64,000 bases of DNA from Phenylobacterium parvum (GTDB lineage Bacteria; Pseudomonadota; Alphaproteobacteria; Caulobacterales; Caulobacteraceae): positions 2,579,501 to 2,643,500 of the forward strand of contig NZ_CP029479.1 of the NCBI RefSeq assembly GCF_003150835.1. The letters run 5' to 3'. Below, in pieces: positions 34,592 through 42,522 of the stretch (within the stretch, counting starts at the first letter, position 1; every line of letters starts with the position of its first letter). A program made the translations under genes and the position numbers. The notes beneath the pieces are model-generated. The model was not told where the DNA came from. It ran no database searches and saw only the letters and a program-made list of their open reading frames with translations.

Positions 34592-34894
34592 TCAAAGCGG
34601 GCGCTGAGAGGCGATCTCGTAGGCGAACAGGCGCCGGTCGGAAACCCCGAAATTGGGCCAGTGGGCGCGCCATTCGGCCATGTGCGGGGTCTGGAAATGG
34701 GCCTCGAGGGCGGCCGCGTCGCGCCAGACCTCGAACACCCGGATCCGGCCGGGCTCGGCCACGTCCTCGGCGTAGGTATAGTCCAGGCATCCGTCCTCGG
34801 CCCGGCTGGCCTCGAGCATGGCCTTCATGTGGGGCCGGAACCGCTCGAGGTTCCCGGGCGGCACGCGCACTGAGCCGGCGATGATCAGGGTCAT
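34592..34894 (-). CDS. ABM-domain (antibiotic biosynthesis monooxygenase) quinol-oxidase-like protein
   Basis: 100 residues from ATG 34894, overlapping the leuD stop by four bases (ATGA). It has the ferredoxin-like ABM fold pattern: a first strand [52 protein letters not shown] near 37-77, with F-E-x-W and the His in [11 protein letters not shown]. Members act as small monooxygenases (YgiN-like) or dimers of unclear role. It is translationally coupled to leuD, with leuB following. Confidence 0.85.
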   Translation of the reverse strand: MTLIIAGSVRVPPGNLERFRPHMKAMLEASRAEDGCLDYTYAEDVAEPGRIRVFEVWRDAAALEAHFQTPHMAEWRAHWPNFGVSDRRLFAYEIASQRPL

Positions 34895-35502
34895 GTCCGC
34901 TCGAGCCAGGGATGGGTCAGGGTGCGGCCCGCCTCCCAGGCGTCGATGTCGGCGGCGGCTGAGAGGGTCTCGCCGATGGCGTCCAGGCCGTTCAGCATCT
35001 TGGCCTTTCGGGAGGCGTCGATCGCGAAGGCGAAGACCCTGCCCGAGGGCGAGGTGACGGTCTGGGCCTCCAGGTCGACGCTGACCATGTGGTTGCCGCC
35101 CAGGCATTCGCCCATCAGGTCCTGGACCTCGTCGGGCTTGAGGACCACGGGCAGGAGGCCGTTCTGGAAGCAGTTGTTGTAGAAGATGTCGGCGAAGGAC
35201 GAGGCGATGACGCAGGTCACGCCGAAGTCCATGAGGGCCCAGGGGGCGTGCTCGCGGCTGGAGCCGCAGCCGAAGTTGTCGCCGGTGACCAGGACGCCGG
35301 CTCCGGCGAACTCGGGCCGGTTGAGCACGAAGTCCGGACGGGGCTGGCCGTCGCCATCGAAGCGCAGGTCGTAGAACAGGCCGCGCGAGAGGCCCTCGCG
35401 CTCCACCGTCTTCAGGAACTGCTTGGGGATGATCTGGTCGGTGTCGATGTTGGCCAGGGGCAGGGGCGCGGCCCGGGCGTCGAGGCGGGTGAAGGGCTTC
35501 AT
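34891..35502 (-). CDS. leuD: 3-isopropylmalate dehydratase small subunit
   Basis: 203 residues. Family blocks are [15 protein letters not shown] near 18-32, [17 protein letters not shown] near 71-87, [19 protein letters not shown] near 99-117, and the C-terminal LDAIGETL. With LeuC it isomerises isopropylmalate. Both ends overlap neighbours by four bases, ATGA each, with the VOC gene upstream and the ABM gene downstream. Confidence 0.96.
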   Translation of the reverse strand: MKPFTRLDARAAPLPLANIDTDQIIPKQFLKTVEREGLSRGLFYDLRFDGDGQPRPDFVLNRPEFAGAGVLVTGDNFGCGSSREHAPWALMDFGVTCVIASSFADIFYNNCFQNGLLPVVLKPDEVQDLMGECLGGNHMVSVDLEAQTVTSPSGRVFAFAIDASRKAKMLNGLDAIGETLSAAADIDAWEAGRTLTHPWLERT

Positions 35503-36293
35503 GGCTCGGCTCCGGCCGTTCCGGCGTTCTGCTGCAGCACCACGGTGGGCGTAAAGGGCACGCCCTCGCGGAGGGTGAAGATGCGGGTCCCGGGCTTGCG
35601 GCCGTTGCGGACCTCCGAAACGTTGAAGCCGAGGCCGGAGAGCCGGCCCTGGACGGCGTCGGCGTCGGCGGCGCCCCAGGCCAGGCCGTTGAAGTCGTCG
35701 GGCTGGTCCGTCGTCTCGGCCTCCCCCAGACGCAGGACGACCTCCATGACCAGGCCCCCGCAGGCGAAGAACATCTGCCGGGCGCCCCAGGCGGGATTGG
35801 ACCGGTCGAGCCGCAGGTCGAGGCCGAGCCGGGCGCCCCACAGGGCCAGGGCCCGGTCTCCGGAGCGGGCGGCGATGACCACGTGGTCCAGGGCGCTGAC
35901 GGCCGAGGCCTCCGAAACCGCAGGCGCCGACAGGCCGGGGCCGTCGCCGGACACGAGGGCCAGGTTGAGGCCGCCCGCCGCAGCGGGGTCCAGGCGGACC
36001 ATGCGGCGGTCGCCGAAGGTGGTCTCCTCCCCCAGGGCGGGCAGGCCCCGACGGCCGGCCAGGCGCACGGCGGCGTCGAGGTCGGCGACCTTCAGGGCGA
36101 TCAGCTCGCCGGGATCGGCCTCGCGGCGGGCGCGCAGGCAAAGGGCCATGTTGGTCAGGGAAAAGACACTGGCCGCAGCGCCGTCGAGCTGGCCCTCCCA
36201 GGCCGGCTCCCGGCCCAGGAAGACGCCGTAACGGGCGGCGGCGTCCTCGACGTCATCCACGGGGACGACCACATGGTCGAGGCCCAGGATCAC
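35499..36293 (-). CDS. VOC-superfamily (glyoxalase-like) protein inserted between leuC and leuD
   Basis: 264 residues from GTG 36293, overlapping the leuC stop (GTGA); its stop overlaps leuD by four bases (ATGA). [22 protein letters not shown] at the start and a second [30 protein letters not shown] at about 132-161 are the two halves of a double VOC (glyoxalase/bleomycin resistance) fold. [15 protein letters not shown] with a Glu near the end could be metal ligands. It is of the glyoxalase-like-domain type; the reaction is unknown. Being locked into the leu operon suggests a role tied to keto-acid or leucine metabolism, but this is inference. Confidence 0.8.
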   Translation of the reverse strand: MILGLDHVVVPVDDVEDAAARYGVFLGREPAWEGQLDGAAASVFSLTNMALCLRARREADPGELIALKVADLDAAVRLAGRRGLPALGEETTFGDRRMVRLDPAAAGGLNLALVSGDGPGLSAPAVSEASAVSALDHVVIAARSGDRALALWGARLGLDLRLDRSNPAWGARQMFFACGGLVMEVVLRLGEAETTDQPDDFNGLAWGAADADAVQGRLSGLGFNVSEVRNGRKPGTRIFTLREGVPFTPTVVLQQNAGTAGAEP

Positions 36294-37702
36294 CGCAGGT
36301 AGTCCCGGACGTCGGCGATGCGGCCGGCGAGGGCGGCGGCGGCGGCCATGGCCGGGCTCATCAGGTGGGTGCGCCCTCCCCGTCCCTGCCGGCCCTCGAA
36401 ATTGCGGTTCGAAGTGGAGGCGCAGCGCTCGCCCGGCGCCAGCCGGTCGGGGTTCATGCCCAGGCACATGGAGCAGCCCGGCTCGCGCCAGTCGAAGCCG
36501 GCGGCGCGGAAGATCTCGTCCAGGCCCTCTTCCTCGGCCTGGGCCTTCACGAGACCCGAGCCCGGGACCACCATGGCCCGGACGCCCGGCGCCACCGTAC
36601 GGCCGCGCACGATGTCGGCGGCGACCCGCAGGTCCTCGATCCGGCTGTTGGTGCACGAGCCGATGAAGACCACGTCGACCTTGGCCGAGGCGATGGGCTG
36701 GCCGGCCTCCAGGCCCATGTATTCGAGGGCGCGGGCGACGGCGGCCCGCTTGTCAGGGCTGGCGAAGGCCTCCGGCGAGGGCGCGGCGCCGGTGACCGGG
36801 ACCACGTCCTCGGGACTGGTGCCCCAGGTGACGAGGGGGGCGATGGCCGAGGCGTCGATCCGGACCTCGCGGTCGAAGACGGCGTCGGGGTCGGAGAAGA
36901 GGGTCTTCCAGCTGGCCAGGGCGATGTCCCAGGCGCCGCCCTTGGGGGCCGAGGGACGGCCGCGCAGATAGTCGAAGGTGGTCTCGTCCGGGGCCACCAG
37001 GCCCGCCCGGGCGCCGCCCTCGATGGTCAGGTTGCAGAGGGTCATGCGCCCCTCCATGGACAGGGCCCGGACCGCGTCTCCGGCATACTCGATGACATAG
37101 CCCGTGCCGCCGGCCGTGCCGATCTGACCGATCACCGCCAGGGCGAAGTCCTTGGCGCCGACGCCCGGGGCGGGCGTTCCCTCGATCATCACCCGCAGGT
37201 TCTTCGCCTTGGTCTGGCGCAGGGTCTGGGTGGCCAGGACGTGCTCGACCTCGGAGGTGCCGATGCCATGGGCCAGGGCCCCGAAGGCGCCGTGGGTGGA
37301 GGTGTGGGAGTCGCCGCAGACGATGGTCATGCCCGGCTGGGTGCGGCCCTGCTCGGGGCCCACCACGTGGACGATGCCGTTGCGGATGTCGCCCATGGGG
37401 AAGAACTCGATGCCGTTGTCGGCGACGTTGCGCTCGAGGGTGGCGAGCTGGAGGCGGGCCTCCTCGTCGGCGACGGCGGCCACGCCCAGGCCCTGGCCCT
37501 CGGTGGGGATGTTGTGGTCGGCCACGGCCAGGGTGCGGTCAGGCCGCCGGACCTTCCGCCGGTTGGCGCGCAGGCCGGCGAAGGCCTGGGGCGTCGTCAC
37601 CTCATGGATCAGGTGCAGGTCAATGTAGAGGATGGCCTCGCCGTCCTGTTCGGCGACGAGGTGTGCATCCCAGATCTTGTCGTAGAGGGTCTTGCCGGCC
37701 AT
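36290..37702 (-). CDS. leuC: 3-isopropylmalate dehydratase large subunit
   Basis: 470 residues from ATG 37702 ([14 protein letters not shown]), the usual family start; ATG 37711 lies three codons earlier. It holds the 4Fe-4S aconitase fold: [17 protein letters not shown] near 128-144, [12 protein letters not shown] with the first cluster Cys, and [13 protein letters not shown] with the other two. The C-terminal [22 protein letters not shown] is typical. It is the first gene of leuC-VOC-leuD-ABM-leuB. The short gap to the next gene upstream holds no clear attenuator. Confidence 0.96.
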   Translation of the reverse strand: MAGKTLYDKIWDAHLVAEQDGEAILYIDLHLIHEVTTPQAFAGLRANRRKVRRPDRTLAVADHNIPTEGQGLGVAAVADEEARLQLATLERNVADNGIEFFPMGDIRNGIVHVVGPEQGRTQPGMTIVCGDSHTSTHGAFGALAHGIGTSEVEHVLATQTLRQTKAKNLRVMIEGTPAPGVGAKDFALAVIGQIGTAGGTGYVIEYAGDAVRALSMEGRMTLCNLTIEGGARAGLVAPDETTFDYLRGRPSAPKGGAWDIALASWKTLFSDPDAVFDREVRIDASAIAPLVTWGTSPEDVVPVTGAAPSPEAFASPDKRAAVARALEYMGLEAGQPIASAKVDVVFIGSCTNSRIEDLRVAADIVRGRTVAPGVRAMVVPGSGLVKAQAEEEGLDEIFRAAGFDWREPGCSMCLGMNPDRLAPGERCASTSNRNFEGRQGRGGRTHLMSPAMAAAAALAGRIADVRDYLR

Positions 37703-37762
37703 GGCGCGCATCTAGGGTGCGAGGGGCGCGGGTGTCCAGCGCAGGACGAAAAAGAGGCGGTT

Positions 37763-39103
37763 TCAGGCCTTGACCACCCGGTCTCCGGGCAGGCCGCGGC
37801 GGGCCATGGCGTTACGGGTGTCGACCACCAGCCGGGCGGCGTCCGAGACAAGGGCGTAGTCCACGGCGTCGTGGTCGGTGGCGATCAGGACGGCGTCGTA
37901 CCCAGCCAGGGCTTCGCGCGTCAGGTCGACGGAGCGGCGCCCGGCCAGGCCCGGGTGCTCGCGGGTCGGCGGAATCTGCGCGATCAGGGGGTCATGGAAG
38001 TCGCAGGTCGCGCCGCGGGCCTCGATGGCCTCGATGAGGACCAGGGAGGGGGACTCCCGCGTGTCATCCACGTTCTTCTTGTAGGCCGCGCCGACGAGGA
38101 GGATGCGGGCGCCCTTGAGGGCCCGCTCGGCGTGGTCGCTGAGGGCCCGCGCCAGCCGGTCGACCACAACCCCGGGCATGGCGGTGTTGATCTGTCCCGC
38201 CAGCTCGATGAAGCGGGTCTCCATGCCGAACTCCCGGGCCCGCCAGGTCAGGTAGAAGGGATCCACCGGGATACAGTGCCCGCCCAGGCCGGGGCCCGGA
38301 TAGAAGGGCATGTAGCCGAAGGGCTTGGTGGCGGCGGCGTCGATCACCTCCCAGACATCGATGCCCATGGCGTCGTAGACCAGCTTCAGCTCGTTCACGA
38401 GGGCGATGTTCACCGAGCGGAAGATGTTCTCGGTCAGCTTGGCGGCCTCTGCGGCGGCGGCGCTGGAGACCGGCACCACCCGGGTGATCATGGCCTCGTA
38501 GAGGGCGACGGCGAGGTCGCGGGAGGCCGGGTCATCGGCGCCCACCACCTTGGGAATGGTGCGGGTGCCGAAGTGGGCGTTGCCCGGATCCTCACGCTCG
38601 GGGGAGAAGGCCAGGAAGACCTCGCGGCCCACCTTCAGCCCGCCGGCCTCCAGGAGAGGGCGCACCACCTCGTCCGTGGTGCCGGGCCAGGTGGTGGATT
38701 CCAGGACGACCACCTGGCCGGGCCGCAGGGCGGCGGCGGCCGAGGCGGCGCTGGCGCGGACGAAGGACAGGTCGGGGTCGCGGTTGCGGGTGACCGGCGT
38801 AGGCACGCAGAGGATGACGGCGTCGGCCTCGGACAGGCGGGCGAAGTCGGTGGTGGCGTCCAGCCGCCCGCTGTCGAGGGCGGTCCGGAGAGCCTCGGGC
38901 GCCAGGTAGTTGATCACCTGCCGGCCGGCCAGGATGGCCTCGACGCGGGAGGGGCTGATGTCGAAACCCAGGACCGGGAAACCCGCCTCGACGGCGGCGA
39001 GGGCCAGGGGCAGGCCTACATAGCCCAGGCCAATGATCCCGACGACGGCGCGCCGGGACCGGATTCGGTCCATCAGGTCGGCGCTGTGGGCGTTTTGGGT
39101 CAT
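37763..39103 (-). CDS. Nucleotide-sugar dehydrogenase (UDP-GlcNAc 6-dehydrogenase or UDP-glucose type)
   Basis: 446 residues from ATG 39103, which has AGGGA upstream; ATG 39136 would overlap the preceding gene. NAD loop GIIGLGYVGLPLA, LCVPTPVTRNRDPDLSF, ESTTWPGTTDEV and the catalytic GPGLGGHCIPVDPFYL (with a Cys in GGHC) are diagnostic of the UDP-glucose/GDP-mannose dehydrogenase family, closest to WbpA/TviB by PVTRNRDPDLS and KLTENIFRSVNIAL. It makes a uronic acid sugar for a surface polysaccharide. No polysaccharide genes adjoin it; pseB/pseC lie 17 kb away. It follows the USP gene by 19 bases. Confidence 0.88.
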   Translation of the reverse strand: MTQNAHSADLMDRIRSRRAVVGIIGLGYVGLPLALAAVEAGFPVLGFDISPSRVEAILAGRQVINYLAPEALRTALDSGRLDATTDFARLSEADAVILCVPTPVTRNRDPDLSFVRASAASAAAALRPGQVVVLESTTWPGTTDEVVRPLLEAGGLKVGREVFLAFSPEREDPGNAHFGTRTIPKVVGADDPASRDLAVALYEAMITRVVPVSSAAAAEAAKLTENIFRSVNIALVNELKLVYDAMGIDVWEVIDAAATKPFGYMPFYPGPGLGGHCIPVDPFYLTWRAREFGMETRFIELAGQINTAMPGVVVDRLARALSDHAERALKGARILLVGAAYKKNVDDTRESPSLVLIEAIEARGATCDFHDPLIAQIPPTREHPGLAGRRSVDLTREALAGYDAVLIATDHDAVDYALVSDAARLVVDTRNAMARRGLPGDRVVKA

Positions 39104-39122
39104 CTGGGAGTCCCTGTCGGTC

Positions 39123-39611
39123 TCAGGCGAGGTCATCGATCTCGGCCTCGGAAAGGTCGCCGGGCACGACGGTGACGGGCAGGTTGCGGCCGCCCCAGCG
39201 GACGCCCTCGCGGGCGATGGAGGCGACCAGGGGTCCAGGTCCGCGGCCGCCGGTGGCCGCCGCCAGCACCAGGATCTTGATGTCGCGATCGGCGCTGATG
39301 GCCCGGCGCAGGGCCTCGCGGGTGTCGTCGGCGCGGATGAGGAGAAGCTCGGGCAGGCTGCCGGTCTCGGTCTGGACGAGGGGCGTGTAGGCCTTCAGCT
39401 CCTCGGCGGCCTCGGCCCGGGCCTGACGCTCGATCTCGTCACGCACTCCGGACCAGTGCTCGAAGACGGCGGGGGCGATGACCCGCAGGATCGCGATCTT
39501 GCCCCCCGTCGAGCGCGCCCGGCGGCAGGCGAACCGCAGGGCGGCGGCGAATTCGGCGCTGCCGTCGGCGATCACCAGGAACTTGCGCGGCGGGGCCGTC
39601 AGGGAGGTCAT
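39123..39611 (-). CDS. Universal stress protein family protein
   Basis: 162 residues. The fold is read from a first strand KFLVIADGSAEFAAALRFACRRARSTGGKIAILRVI near 10-45 and a last strand NLPVTVVPGD. The usual ATP signature G-x2-G-x9-G-(S/T) is not clear; GGRGPGPLVASIAREGVRWGG is at its place. Such UspA members that lack it may bind other ligands. Small, soluble, between trpS and the sugar dehydrogenase. Confidence 0.75.
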   Translation of the reverse strand: MTSLTAPPRKFLVIADGSAEFAAALRFACRRARSTGGKIAILRVIAPAVFEHWSGVRDEIERQARAEAAEELKAYTPLVQTETGSLPELLLIRADDTREALRRAISADRDIKILVLAAATGGRGPGPLVASIAREGVRWGGRNLPVTVVPGDLSEAEIDDLA

Positions 39612-39651
39612 GGTCGGACCGTGGCCCGCCGCCGGCGCGGAGACAAGGCCC

Positions 39652-40686
39652 TCAGCCCGCCCAGTAACCGACCGCGGCCTTCACTTCGGCCAGGACGGGG
39701 GCCCCGACCTGGCGCGCCCGCTCGGCGCCGGCGGCCAGGATGCGGTCGATTTCGACCGGATCGGACATGTAGCGGCGCATGGCCTCGCCCACCGGGCCCA
39801 GCTTGGCCACCGCCAGGTCCGCCAGGCGGGGCTTGAACACCCCGAAGCCCTGACCGGCGTACTCGGCCAGGACCTCGGCGGAGGTGCGGCCATCGAGGGC
39901 GGCGTAGATGGCGACCAGGTTCTGCGCCTCCGGCCGGGCCGCCAGGGCCTCCAGGGTGTCCGGCAGCGGCTCGGGGTCGGTGCGCGCCTTGCGGATCTTC
40001 TGGGCGATGGCGTCGGCGTCGTCGGTGAGGTTGATGCGCGAGTATTCCGAGGGGTCGGACTTGGACATCTTGGCCGCGCCGTCGCGCAGGGACATGACCC
40101 GGGCGCCCGGCCCCTCGACCACCGCCTCGGGCAAGGGGAAGAAGCCCGGGACGCCAAAGTCATGGTTGAACTTGGCGGCGATGTCGCGGGTCAGCTCCAG
40201 GTGCTGGCGCTGGTCCTCGCCCACCGGCACGTGAGTGGCCCGGTAGAGCAGGATGTCGGCGGCCTGGAGCACCGGGTAGGTGTACAGGCCGACGCTCTCG
40301 CGCTCCTTGTGCTTGCCCGCCTTGTCCTTGAACTGGGTCATGCGGTCGAGCCAGCCCAGGCGAGCGACGCAGTTGAACACCCAGGCGAGCTCGGCGTGGG
40401 CCGGCACGGCGGACTGCGGGAAGATGGTGGCGACCTTCGGATCGAGGCCCGAGGCCAGGTAGGCGGCGGCGATCTCGCGCACCTGGCCCTTCAGCCGCGC
40501 CGGATCCTGCCACTGGGTGATGGCGTGCAGGTCGGCGACGAAGATGAAGGTCTCCATCTGGTGCTGGAGGCGGGTGAACTTCACCAGGGCGCCGAGATAG
40601 TTGCCAAGGTGGAGGGCGCCGGTCGGCTGGACGCCGGACAGGACGCGGGCGGGGCCGGCGTAGGCGGGGGGAGGCGTGTCGGTCAT
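39652..40686 (-). CDS. trpS: Tryptophanyl-tRNA synthetase
   Basis: 344 residues, class I. HIGH-like [12 protein letters not shown] near 23-34, GVQPTG just before it, and KMSKS in [15 protein letters not shown] near 210 are the catalytic loops. [26 protein letters not shown] [10 protein letters not shown] and [37 protein letters not shown] match TrpRS. It loads tryptophan on tRNA. The order glnD-murJ-trpS is common in Caulobacterales. Confidence 0.96.
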   Translation of the reverse strand: MTDTPPPAYAGPARVLSGVQPTGALHLGNYLGALVKFTRLQHQMETFIFVADLHAITQWQDPARLKGQVREIAAAYLASGLDPKVATIFPQSAVPAHAELAWVFNCVARLGWLDRMTQFKDKAGKHKERESVGLYTYPVLQAADILLYRATHVPVGEDQRQHLELTRDIAAKFNHDFGVPGFFPLPEAVVEGPGARVMSLRDGAAKMSKSDPSEYSRINLTDDADAIAQKIRKARTDPEPLPDTLEALAARPEAQNLVAIYAALDGRTSAEVLAEYAGQGFGVFKPRLADLAVAKLGPVGEAMRRYMSDPVEIDRILAAGAERARQVGAPVLAEVKAAVGYWAG

Positions 40687-40803
40687 GGAGGCGCAGGGCT
40701 CCGGAAGGGCGTCGGATGAAGGGGCGGCGGCGTCAGCCGCGGCGCCATCGCAGGCTCTGTGCAGGCTTCCGGATCATGGCGGGCGAATAGCGCCGAACCG
40801 GCC

Positions 40804-42471
40804 TCAGGACAAGTCCGGGGCCGGCGGCGAAGGGGCGGAGGGCGTCCGGCGCAGGGCGGCGCGCACGTCGGACATCCGCATGCCGCCAAAGGCGAAGAGC
40901 AGGCCGACATAGGCGAGGGCGCCGGCGAGGCAGACCCAGAGCACGGTCAGCTCCTTGGCGCCGAGGCCCAGGAGCGAGACCCCGGCCAGGGGCGCCTCGA
41001 GGGCGGTCCGGAAGTGGGCGGCCAGGGCCAGGAGGAGGCCCATGCCCACGCTGGCGGCGATGATCCGGGCGATCCGGCTCCAGGCCTCCGCGGAGGGGGC
41101 GTAGGCCTTCCGGCGGCCCAGGGCGTAGGCCATCTGCGCCACGGTGATCCAGGTGGCGATGCTGGTGGCGGCGGCCAGGCCGGTGAAGCCGACCAGGTGG
41201 AAGAGGGCGACCCCCAGGGCGATGTTCACCGCCACCGACACCAGGGAGAAGACCATGGGGGTGCGGGTGTCCTCGCGGGCGAAGAAGGCCGGCTGGAGGA
41301 TCTTGACCAGGACGAAGGCCGGCAGGCCCCAGCCGTACTGGAGCAGGATCAGGCCCGAGGCCCGGGCGTCCTCGAACACGAACTGGCCGCGGGTGAAGAG
41401 GCCGTCGACCAGGTAGACCGGCATGGCGACCAGGGCGGCGGAGGCCGGAAGGCAGAGGGCGAGGCCGAAGACCAGGGCCTGGTCCATGACCGCCTGCCCC
41501 TCGCGGGCGTCCTCTCCCGCGAAGGCCCGGGACAGCTGGGGCAGCAGGGCCACGCCGATGGCGGTGCCCACCAGGGACAGGGGCAGCTGGTAGAAGCGGT
41601 CGGCGACGCTCATCCACACCCGCAGGCCGGCGACGTGGGAGGCGAGCATGGTGGAGATGAAGATGTTGACCTGGACGGCGCTGGAGGCCACCGCGCCGGG
41701 GATGGTCAGGCGGACGAGGCGGCGCACCTCCGGGGTCAGCCGGGGCCGGACGAGGCGGATCCGGGCGCCGGCGCGCCGGACGCCCCACCAGCAGAGCCCC
41801 GCCTGGGCGATCCCCGAGACGATGGTGGCCCAGGAGGCGGCGTAGGCGGCCTTCACCGGGTCGGTCTGGGGCAGGACCGCCGCGAGGACGCCGATGTTCA
41901 GCACCACCGGATAGGCGCCGTAGATGATGAAGCGCCCCCGGGCGGTCAGCACCCCCGCCAGGAGGGCGGCGATCACCATGCAGGGCAGGTATGGCATGGT
42001 GATCTGGGTCAGGATGACCGCCAGCCGGAACTTGGCGGGATCGTCGATGTAGCCGGGGGAATAGACCAGCATGATCCAGGGCATGGCCAGCTGGGCGACG
42101 AGGGTCAGGGCCACCGTCGCCACGGCCATGACCGCGAGGGCGTCGGAGGCGAGACGATCGGCCTCCGGGCCGCCCTCGCCCGACAGCGTGCGCGAATAGG
42201 CCGGGACGAAGGCGGCGGCGAAGGCGCCCTCGGCGAAGACCCGGCGGAACAGGTTGGAGAAGGCCTGGGCGGTAAAGAAGGCGTCCGCCGCTATGGTCTG
42301 GCTCGCGCCCATCCGGGCGGTGATGACCAGGTCCCGGGCCAGGCCCAGGAAGCGGCTGACCAGGGTCAGGCCGGAAAAGACCATGGAGGCGCGGATCAGG
42401 CCGCCCCCGGCCTTTGGCCCGGCGGACGGCGGATTTCCCCGCGAGGGAGTCGGGAGGGACGGATCGCTCAC
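40804..42471 (-). CDS. murJ: Lipid II flippase MurJ
   Basis: 555 residues from GTG 42471; a TTG at 42507 would extend it 12 residues. It has some 14 membrane helices of the MATE-like MviN family: VSRFLGLARDLVITARMGAS near 40-60, FFTAQAFSNLFRRVFAEGAFAAAFVPAY near 68-95 with family Arg residues, and PAFFAREDTRTP near 358. It flips lipid II for peptidoglycan synthesis. It lies 51 bases after glnD and 117 bases before trpS. Confidence 0.94.
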   Translation of the reverse strand: MSDPSLPTPSRGNPPSAGPKAGGGLIRASMVFSGLTLVSRFLGLARDLVITARMGASQTIAADAFFTAQAFSNLFRRVFAEGAFAAAFVPAYSRTLSGEGGPEADRLASDALAVMAVATVALTLVAQLAMPWIMLVYSPGYIDDPAKFRLAVILTQITMPYLPCMVIAALLAGVLTARGRFIIYGAYPVVLNIGVLAAVLPQTDPVKAAYAASWATIVSGIAQAGLCWWGVRRAGARIRLVRPRLTPEVRRLVRLTIPGAVASSAVQVNIFISTMLASHVAGLRVWMSVADRFYQLPLSLVGTAIGVALLPQLSRAFAGEDAREGQAVMDQALVFGLALCLPASAALVAMPVYLVDGLFTRGQFVFEDARASGLILLQYGWGLPAFVLVKILQPAFFAREDTRTPMVFSLVSVAVNIALGVALFHLVGFTGLAAATSIATWITVAQMAYALGRRKAYAPSAEAWSRIARIIAASVGMGLLLALAAHFRTALEAPLAGVSLLGLGAKELTVLWVCLAGALAYVGLLFAFGGMRMSDVRAALRRTPSAPSPPAPDLS

Positions 42472-42522
42472 AGCGCCTGAATGCGCCCCGCCGCGGCGAC
42501 CGGTCAAGACGCTGGCGCGGGG

